From positions 44,363,609 to 44,427,608 of the forward strand of contig NC_044574.1 of NCBI RefSeq assembly GCF_901933205.1: a DNA stretch of 64,000 nucleotides. The letters run 5' to 3'. Below, piece after piece: positions 38,931-48,800 of the stretch. Position numbers and translations under genes: made by a program. Positions within the stretch are counted from its first letter, which is position 1. Every line of letters starts with the position of its first letter. Origin of the DNA: Camarhynchus parvulus. Taxonomy: Eukaryota > Chordata > Aves > Passeriformes > Thraupidae. The notes beneath the pieces were generated by a model, which ran no database searches, had not been told where the DNA came from, and saw nothing but the letters and a program-made list of their open reading frames with translations.

Positions 38931-39250
38931 GGGGCCAGAGGGGGCCGTGGGGATGTGTGCAGGCCTGGAGCAGCTGTGCTCTGCAGCCAGGCTGGGAGAG
39001 CCGGGGCTGTCCAGCCTGGGGAGATGCAGGGGCCGGGGAGGCCTCACTGCGGCCTTGCAGTGCCCAAAGGGGGCAGAGAGCGATGGGGAAGGGAAGGGTT
39101 TTAGATCAGAAGGGGGAGATTGGGATCAGATGTTCGGAAGAGCTGTGAGGGCAGTGAGACTTTGGAACAGGCTGCCCAGAGAAGCTGTGGATGCCCTGGA
39201 ACGTTCCAGGCCAGGCTGGGCAGTGCCCTGAGCACCCTGATCTGGTGGGT
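38931..39250 (+). mobile_element. CR1 LINE fragment
   Basis: Sequence such as GAGAGCCGGGGCTGTCCAGC, CTTTGGAACAGGCTGCCCAG and GTGCCCTGAGCACCCTGATC matches the CR1 3' region in the plus orientation. It is GC-rich, truncated at both ends, and directly abuts the minisatellite. Confidence 0.8.
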
Positions 39251-39746
39251 GGCAGCAGCAGCAGGTGATGGCTGAGGTGCCTCCATGGCGCTCTGGAACT
39301 CCATGGGTGGGCACAGCGGACACCCGTTACCTGGGCATGGAATGTTGCCCCTGGTTGCCAGGGGCACTCCTGCTCCCAAGGTTCTGTTGGCATGGACTCC
39401 GTTGAGCCAGTTGACGGATTCTCTGCTGCGCAGCAGATGTGGAGCATCCGTCTTCTCCATCCCGGCTGGGAATAGAGAGAGATTTGCTGACACTTGCGAG
39501 CCAAACTCTGCACTGACTGTACAGGTGAGTGCAGACGATTCTTGGAAAGGCTTCTGATGCTCAGGGGCTAGGCTGGGCTGCAGGATGGGTGGATGGGCTG
39601 CAGGTAGGCTCAAGTACCAGAGTCACAGACTTCCCCTCTAGCTTTGGACAAGAACTGGGGACTTGGGAATGGGAGTCATGGGGCATGGGGGTGTTCAAGA
39701 AAACTGGCATTCCAAATAGATAATCTCCCCTCTACTTTTCTGATAG

Positions 39747-39898
39747 GTTTGGAAGAGCAGTTTTCTGTCACTCTGAAAAATCTGCAGTGGATTGCCTGAA
39801 GGAACCAAAGGGATTGATCACATCCCTGACGTTCCTTTTGTGGTGTTCGCCCCAGTTATTTGGCTGGTGGTTTTTGATCACAAAACACCATGAGCTCA
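39747..39898 (+). CDS. RNF4-like exon 1: 5' UTR and start codon
   Basis: The acceptor TTTTCTGATAG|GTTTGG precedes 39747 and the donor TCA|GTAAGT follows 39898. Coding is only ATG AGC TCA (39890-39898) in a good Kozak context (ACACCATGA). Human RNF4 likewise starts MST and continues RKR. A possible upstream non-coding exon ends at a donor (ACAG|GTGAGT) at 39524. Confidence 0.7.
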
Positions 39899-42800
39899 GT
39901 AAGTACTTTGCTACTCAATGGAAACCTGATTCTTGAAACATTTTCCAGGGTACTTCTAGAAAGCATTTCAAGACTTTGTAGCAAATGCAGAGGGACCTTT
40001 GAAAACTTCTTGTAACTTGACATTCTGGAATAATGAAGGTTTTGGATCTCTGTGGGTGTTAACAGTAGTGCAGAAATGCTTACGGTGGGAGCGGCCACCT
40101 GCTGGAATTGGGAACTGGTCTCCTCATTCTCAAGCCATTGGGACAGACTCGCTCTTGGGGAGGCGGCTTGTGGGAGATCAGGGGTGATGTCTTTTCCCTG
40201 ATGTGATGTGCTCAGGTGGGAATGGCCCATAGCACCATTTGGTGTGTATTCCAGCCTTTTCAGGAGAGTTTTCTGTATCCTTGTGTGCTGTCATTGGTGT
40301 TGCAAAAACCGAGGGCTGTGTTGAGATTCGTGCCACAGAAAATGCTCAGGCTTTGTTCCCTGTCAGCGTCAGCGAAAGCGCCCAGGAGGAGCAGTTGGTT
40401 CCAGACCAGCTCGGAAACGGAGCAGGCTGCTGCCCTCCAGCGCAGGTGGAACTTCGCAGACAGAGCCGAGAGACCCTGAGGAAAGTGGTGCACCTGCCTT
40501 TGAGCCTGGTGAGAACAGAAACTGCTTCTGGAGGGTTGAAGAACATCTGGCCATGTGCTTTTGCCAGTTTCTAGGCCCTTTACTGGGGAAGAAGGGAAAC
40601 CTTGGGATTGAGGAAGCACCTGGAATGGCATCCCTAAACAGCAAGCCTTCTGACAACTGTTTTGGTGTTACTGAGCTCGATACACTGGCTGCTAGTGGGA
40701 GAGGAGCTGTGTAGCAAAGGTGCTCAAGTGCTGCTCAAAGCCCTGACTGTGTGTTCTGATGAGCTGGCAGTCACCGCAGCTGCCACAGCGGAGGGTGGCA
40801 AGCTGAGTTTGGGATCTCCCAAGCTAGATGAAGATGAGGAAAACCTGTCATTAGTTATGGCCCATCCTTCAGGGGAACATGTACAGCATGGTACTTCAAA
40901 ATTAGGATCCCCTCTATGATTACGCCTTTGGTGGGGCTTTTTTTTCCCTGTGTGCTAAACATTCCTGTATATGAAATGAATAATCTGTTGATGTGAACAT
41001 CCTGTAAGCTGTTGTCATCCAACAAACAGAAGTTGTGAGGGGCTCAGCTGCTCTTCCTGTTGTTTTGTCCCTTCAGAGGGACAGGGCTGGCAATGCTCCC
41101 TGTGGACTTTTGAGGGCAAAGCTTGAGTGGCATGTTAGACATGTTCCTAAAAAAAAGAGACTGAGGGCACAATGAATCCAGCCACAGCCTGTTCTACAGT
41201 GGCAGCCCAGCTAATTCCTTAGTAATCTCTGATCTTGACTCTAATGTTCTCTTTTTCAACTGGTGAAGAAGTCATAGATCTCACAGGTGAAGACACCATA
41301 GATCCCACAGGTGAAGAAGTCATAGATCTCACAGGTGAAGATACCATAGATCCCACAGGTGAAGAAGGCAGAGATCTCAGAGGTGAAGATGTCATAGATG
41401 TCACAGGTGAAGAAGGCAGAGATCTCAGAGGTGAAGATGTCATAGATCTCACAGGTGAATCTTCTGAGCCTGATGTCATCACTATCAGTGACAATGAGTC
41501 TCCTGTGGTAAGTGGTGAAGGGCACACTCCTCTCCATCTTACATTCAAATTAGTTTCTCTTGAGTTCCTGGGCCTGTCTTCTGGCATCTATCTCTTTGAG
41601 TATCACTTGCACAGAGTGGAAGAATAATCTAAAGGAGCTTGTTGCTTCAGTGATTTAGAGAAAAAGCAAGGGAAAGGACAGGAAGTTTTGACTTCCCAAA
41701 TAGGAAGTGTTTTCACTGCACCATCAGTTTAAGGTGCTCTTATCACTGAGGTGCCAAGTGCAACTGCAGTGACTGTGGTACAAACCAGTTGCATTTTTAT
41801 TACTTCAAGAAGTCTTTAAAAATGTCACTTTTTTTTTCTTTTCATTTCCCCTGCTATTTGAAATAAAAGCCCTTGATCCAGCCCACAGTGTAGTTTATTC
41901 CCTCAGTTTTGGGATGTCATTGCTGCCATGCAAAGCGGAATATGCGGCAGGCATAACATAAAGGGTAACTCCTGACAGCATTATTCCAGAGCCTTTGCAA
42001 AGGAAAGGCCTCAAACTTTACAATAGAACCTGCATGACCCAGTTCCAGTTCCACCAAAAGCAAAGCAGGTTTGGATTTGGGGTTCTTTCATCAGCAACTG
42101 TTAATCTAATACAAAATATTTTTGGATACCACAGTGCATTTGCCAGTCTGGGGGTAAGAGAGGGAAAGAAACAGCTCCAGGCCCAAATGCAATTAGGAAA
42201 CTGAAGTGGGGGAGCAGGGAGTAGAGTGTTCAGGTGGTTCCTAAGTGCCTCCATGTCTACCTCATTGCAGGACAGAGAGCAGAGCCAGCAGCAGCCACAT
42301 CTTTCAGCATCAGCTGAATCATTGGCAAGGGATGATGAAGAAGAACCAAGCCATTTCGATGAGTATGTGACAGATAAATTGACTCTCTAAAATCTAATTT
42401 CTGATACATAGCAGAAGGCGATTTTGCCAAGCTTTTGGGTTCTGCTTGATTCTGTGCCAAAACTTCAGAAATGGAATAGAGTGGCCTGACAGAAAGAGAA
42501 GTAATTTTTAAAAAGCCAACAAAACAAGCAAAAAAAAAAAAAAAAAACCACCAAAAACCCACACAAAACACACACACACACAAAAAAAAAATAAACCAAA
42601 AAAACCCAACAAACCAGTAGAAACCATTCATCTCTGTGCATGAAGCCATTACTGCATGTTTCTTCAGTATGGCTTGAAATGCTTGCAGTATGTAAAAGCT
42701 CTGGGAATGATTGTGTTGTTGGGCTGAGATATTGCTAAATGAAAATAGGGGATGTTTTAAGTACCAACATTTTCTTTGGTGGTAACCCTTGGTACCTAGG

Positions 42801-45800
42801 AAATAAATAGCTCCATGTTTAAATGGCTGCATGTTCTCCTTGTTCTCCTCTCTCTCTAGTGATTGCCTGCAATTTAATTTTGAACGTCCATTTTGGTCAG
42901 ATGAGGACACAGAGGTGAGGATCCACATGTTCTTGTCCTTTCTGGTCTGTGGGAGGGGAAGGGACAAAAGGGGAGCTGCACAACTCAGATGTTTTAGGTG
43001 GGATACCACGGGCAGCTGGCTGGAAGCACAGCCCTTGCTGGGAAGCTCCAGCTTGCACATCCCTCCAAGTCCATCCTTGGTGGTGTCCACAGAGGGAGAA
43101 GCCCTCTTGCAGAGGGCTCTGGCACTGGCAGATCTGTATGCTCCTTGTAGTTTTAGCATTGAGTGACAGACTGCACATATTCCCAGTCCAGTTTTCCTGG
43201 TGCCAATAGAGCAGCAAACTGGAATTCTTTACTCCCAATGCCTGTTGTGGTTTCCTTTCTTCAGCAGTGGTTCACCTTATACTGCATGTTTATGGATATC
43301 ACATTTGAATTTTCCCTTTTGAGGTAGAAGGAGGGAAAGAAATGGCTCTAGGCCAAATCCAGTTAGGGAGCTGAAACAGGGAAGGAATGTGCTTCCTAAT
43401 CTGTGTCCATTTCTTCCCCATTGCAGGACAGGGAGCAGAACCAGCAGCACCCACATGTTTCCAATGCAGCAGGGAATTCAGCTGATCTACTGGCAAGGGA
43501 TGATGAAGAGGAACCAAGGGATGTTGATGGGTATGCAAGAGAGAAAGTGTCTCTCTAAACTCTGATTTCTGATATATGGTAAAACCAATTTTTTTTGCCA
43601 GGCTTTTGGGTTCTTCTTGATTCTGTGCAGAACACTTCAGACCTGGAATAAAGCGGTCGGTCTGGAAAAGTAGTAATAAAAAAAAAAAAAAAGAAGGAAA
43701 ACCCAACCTGCAAAATCCAGCAGAAGCCTTTCTCCTCTGTTCATAAAGCCATTTAGCAGAATGGCTTCACACATGCTGAAATTCTTGTAGTACATAAAAG
43801 TTCTTGGAATGATTGTGATACTGGGATGGGATATTGCAAAATCAAAATAAAGAATGTTTCAATAACTGACAGTTTGTGTACTGGGAACTCTTGGTTCACA
43901 GTGAAATTAATGGTTGCATGTTCTTTCTGGTTCTGCTCTCTCTAGTGCACAGCCAGCAGGTCCTGCCAGTCCTCCAGCTGGTGAGGATGAGGACTCAGAG
44001 GTGAGAATCCACATGTTGATTTATTCATCCAGCATGAAGTGTTTAGAGCTGTGACAGCAGAATTTGCTCTTTTGGGGGAGAACGAGGGAAAGAAACAGCT
44101 CCAGACCAAACTGAATTAAGGAACTGAAACAAGGGAGCAAGGAGGAAGGTATTCCTAGGTGCCTCCATTTCCATCTCACTGCAGGACTGGGAGCCCCCAC
44201 AATTTTTCAGAAGAGCAGAGAATTCAGCTGAGCTACCTGCAAGGAATACTGAAGAGGAACCAAGAGAGAATCAAGGGTATGGGAGAGAGAAACTGTCTTT
44301 CTAATTTCTGATATATGGTAAACCAAATTTTTTGCTAAGATTTTGGGTTCTGCTTGATCCTGTGTCAAAACATCAGACCTAGAATACAGCGTCCTGAAGA
44401 GAAGTAATGAAAAAATCAAGCAGCAAAATCCAGCAGAAGCCTTTCTTTGTGCATGAAGACATTGTTAAATGTTTCTTAAATAAGGCTTGAGATATACTGA
44501 AATGCTTGCAGTACATAAAAGCTATGGGAATGATTGTGTTGTTGGGCTGGGATGTTGCTAAATCAGAATAGGGAATGTTTCAATTTCTGACAGTTCATGT
44601 TTCAGCAATCCTTGGTGCCCAGTGAAGTTAATGCTGCGTGTACTTCTGGTTCTGTTCCCTTTAGGAGATGGCCAGACAGTGTATACGTTGCTCGATTTTG
44701 GATGCATTACTACTCAGAGGTAAGGGCCCACACCTCCAGGCCAAGCCCAGTTAGGGAACAGAAACAGGGGGAGCATGGAGGAGGGTGTTCAGGTGGTTCC
44801 TAAGTTGCCTCCATTTCTACTCCGATGCAACAGTGGTGGTACTTGCGGCGGCAGCCACATTTTGTCAGAGCAGAAGATAACTCAGCTGTGCTAGTGATGG
44901 GGAACAATGAAGAGGAACAAAGAGATAATGATAAGTACGTAAGAGAAAATGCCTCTTCAAAGCCTAATTTCTACTATACCGTAGAAACATTTATTCCAAG
45001 CTTTTGGGGTCTACTCGATTCTCTGTGAAAAAAATTGATTTGGCATATAGTGGCCTGTCTGGAAAAGAACCAACTAACTTAAGAGAAGCAAACACCAAAG
45101 TCCAGAAGAAACCTTACTGCTCTCTTCAACAATTTTGACTGCTTCTCAGAGAATGGCCTGAGTTGCACTGCAGTAAATAAAAGTTTTTTGAATGGTTGTG
45201 GTAGTGGGTTGGGATGTTGCTAAATCGGAATAGGGGGTGTTTCAATCACTTACAGTTTATGTATCAATAGCCCTTGATGGACAGTGGAATTAATGGCTGC
45301 ATGTTCTTTCTGGTTCTGTTCCCTCTAGTGCACAGCCAGCAGGTCCTGCCAGTCCTCCAACTAGTGAGGATGAGGACTCAGAGGTGAGGATCCACTCATA
45401 ATTTCTATTTTGTGGGAGGGGAGGGGACAGAGGGGGTGCTGCACAACTCAGTTGTTTGAGGTGGGTGCTATGGGCAGCTGGCTGGAAGCACAGCCCCTGC
45501 TGGGAAGCTCCAGCTTGCACATCCCTCCAAGTCCGTCCTTGGTGGTGTCCACAGAGGGAGAAACCCTCTGGCAGAGGGCTCTGGCACTGGCAGATCTGTA
45601 TGCTCCTTGTAGTTTTAGCATTGAGTGACAGACTGCACATATTCCCAGTCCAGTTTTCCTGGTACCAATAGAGCAGCAAACTGGAATTCTTTACTCCCAA
45701 TGCCTGTTGTGGTTTCCTTTCTTCAGCAGTGGTTCACCTTACACTGCATGTTTATGGATATCACATTTGAATTTTCCCTTTTGAGGTAGAAGGAGGGAAA

Positions 45801-48800
45801 GAAACAGCTCTAGGCCAAATTGAATTAGGAAGCTGAAACAGGTGGGGAGGGAGGAGGGTGTTCAGGGGGTTCCTAAGCTGCCTCTGTTTCTACCCTGTTG
45901 CAGCAATGAGAGCAGAATCAGCAGCACCCACTTCTTTGTTTGTCAGGGCAGCAGCTCTTTGTGCTACTGCTTTGAATGCTCTTAACCAAACATAGAGGGT
46001 GATACCCTACCCTTGCTCGCCTCCCCTGCTGTAGCTGCTTTCTGAGCTTTGTGTGAAGCACCTGTGGGCTCACCAAATCTAATTGTATCTTCTTTTCTCT
46101 CCCTTTCCACCTTTCCATATGCATTGATGGAAGTTTCTTGAAGGTGAGTTGATGTTTTACAGTTGGTAATGAAATTGTCCTAAACATTATATATATATAT
46201 TTTTTTTAAATTTTTTAAAGAAACTCAAGCAGCCTTGAAACTGCCTTTAGCAAAAGGCAAAGGACAGTGCTTATATAGAGCAATAGAGCGAATGTTTTGT
46301 GTTGGTCCGTAGCAGAATAGTCACAATATCTGGAAGGGTTCGACCTCACTATTTGGGAAAGTAGTTTGTTGAAGATTGTTTTTAACCCAGCTGAATAGAG
46401 TCCATTTAAAATAGGAACCATCGCTGACTATTTATATAACTCATTTCAAGGGTAGCTCCAGGGAGAGAGAGAATAGTAGATCTAACTTTTGAAAATTAAA
46501 TTACAGTGCATGAACAAGAAAGGAGAAATGTTACACTGAACAGCCAGGAACAGGTGGATGGCTCTGGTAATGGAACAGGTGCTAATGGCTCAGCCCCTGC
46601 AGAACAGGGAGCAGAGGAGCAGGACACTGACAGTTCAGAGTATGTATGGCTCACGCCCTACCAAACACAAAGCCTTTCTGTGCCTTTCTTTCTTTCCTGT
46701 GTAGCACTAAGTTATACTGCTCTGCCTGGTTTATTTTTGAGGCCTTCCCATACTCTATGTATTTCCCTCCTTCTCCCATGTTGTATGATGATCAAATGAT
46801 ACCATTTGCATTTTGGGAGAAAAAGGCAGCCCAGAGCAGATGTCCAACTTTGCACAGACCCTTAGATATTGAGTGTGGGGGTATGACAAGGGAGGGGGAT
46901 TGGTCACAGGCCATAGCTCAGTATTGCATTTGCTTTTTCTGGCAAGCTCCAGTAGTGATGTTAGATATGGAAATGCTTCCATTGTTATCAATTGGGCTTG
47001 GCATCATGGACTGGCAGGCAGCAGCTGGGCAAATTCCAGCAGAAATTCCCTGCTGGAATGGTGCCAGATGGGTGCCTTTCTCCTGGAGCTGAAGCCCTTC
47101 TTCCCAAGGTAGACTTGCACACAGGCAGTTGTGGAGGTCATGCTTTTATGGCCAGTGCTGGATGTCACAGGCCCTGATTTGTTTCCTGCTGTGGTGGAGA
47201 TCTTGCAGTTGAAGTTGGGTGCCTGCACAGTAAAATCCCCATTCTGCAGAGAAACAGGAAAGTCCTGCTGTAGGAGCACTCCATCAGGATAAGAAAGATG
47301 CAATTCATTAGACTGATTAAATTAAACCAGGTGTCTGTGTCACTGGGGAAGACAAAGAACATAAGAATTATGGTATAAGGTTTTCTAAAGAGGTTTTTTG
47401 AGGTGGGGGGAAAGACACAGATTTTACTATAACTGGTCTGCTTTGAGCCTTTTGGAAAGGCAATATAGGAGAGAACTTTTGGAACTTTTAGGTGTCAGGC
47501 CTTAAATGTGCCACTAAAGGGTTTCTACTATTCTAAGCCATCATCATTTTGCCAATGAATTTGTAGATGTTTAAATTTTGGTTGTTAAATCTGTTGGAGA
47601 ACAAATCCCACCACTTGGTTAATATAAAAAAGGCATATTTTGTTCCTTCAGTCTCAAGTTTCTCAGTTACTGAATGTAGCTGCTCTGTTTAGGTAAGGCT
47701 GAAAGAGCTCAGTGCTGCAACATTTAAAATTGACCAAAGGCTCCTTCCCAGGGCTGGATATTGCCAGAGCCGTGTTACTCTGTAGTTTAGAACTGGGGCC
47801 TGGAATGAATATTCTGGGGTGAAGAGTTCCCAGAGGACAGCTGGATGCTGTAGTTACAAAGCTCTTACTGATGATCTGCTGGAAGTTGAAGTTGCCATAC
47901 AGAAACTGGCCAGTGCTAGAGACTGCTGTTACTTCAAATCCCAGAGCAGGGTTACTGCACCTTTCTCCTGATGAAAAGCAGGACACCCTTTCCCTCAGGG
48001 CAGGGAAACCCCAAATCCTCATTAAATGCAGCACACAGAGACTTAAAGACAGCAGGGTTCTTCAGAGGAAATGTGTCATGGCTAGTCAGTGCAGTTGCAT
48101 GATTGTGTGAGATTTTATGTATCAATAACCATCGAAGTGTGGTGATCTTAACACCTACATGTTCTTTCTAGTTCTGTTCCCTCTAGTGCACAGCAAGGAG
48201 TTGTCATTAGGTGTCCCATTTGCATGGAATTTTACTCAGAGGTAAGGATCCACCTGTTGTTGTCCTTTCTGCTTTGTGGGAGGAGAAAGCCAGAAGGGGA
48301 GCTGCACAAGTCAGTTGGGTGATGTGGGTGCTGTGGGCAGCTGGCTGGAAGCACAGCCCTTGCTGTGAAGCTCCACAAGTCACTTCTTGGTGGTGAATGT
48401 AGAGGGAGAAGCCTTTGCCAAGATGGCACTGGCACATCTGTGGGTCCCTCATTATTCTAACTGATTCCAGATGCTCTAAATAGAGCCTCTGGTGCCAATA
48501 GAGCAGCAAGCTCAAATTCTTTCCTCTCAATACATGTTGTGATTTTCTTTCTTCCAGTTTGTGCGACGTGGACGACAGCTTATGTCAACCCTGTGTGGCC
48601 ATGTCTTCTGCAGTAGATGCCTCCCTATTGCCCTTGAGAATTCTCACATGTGCCCAACCTGCAGGGTGGAGCTCAGTCCAGAACTATACCATCCCATTTA
48701 TTTATGAATGCTGCTGTTTCTCAGGACAGACTTAGATGACTTAGATAGTTATAGACTTAGATAGTTATAGCGACTTTTTCTTTATGTATATAGTTCTTCC

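Noticed and set aside
38160..39231. Overlapping open frames of 241-297 codons on both strands
   Set aside because: They are produced by the stop-free minisatellite and the CR1 fragment; all forward frames are open and the peptides are pure repeats.
41219..41587. 122-codon minus-strand repeat peptide (SSPVRSMTSSP type)
   Set aside because: It is antisense translation of the SIM minisatellite, whose sense frame fits the RNF4-like gene.
42257..43159. 300-codon minus-strand frame across cassette A1/B1
   Set aside because: It is antisense to A1, B1 and a duplicated intron and includes a poly-Phe/Cys stretch from an A/CA simple repeat.
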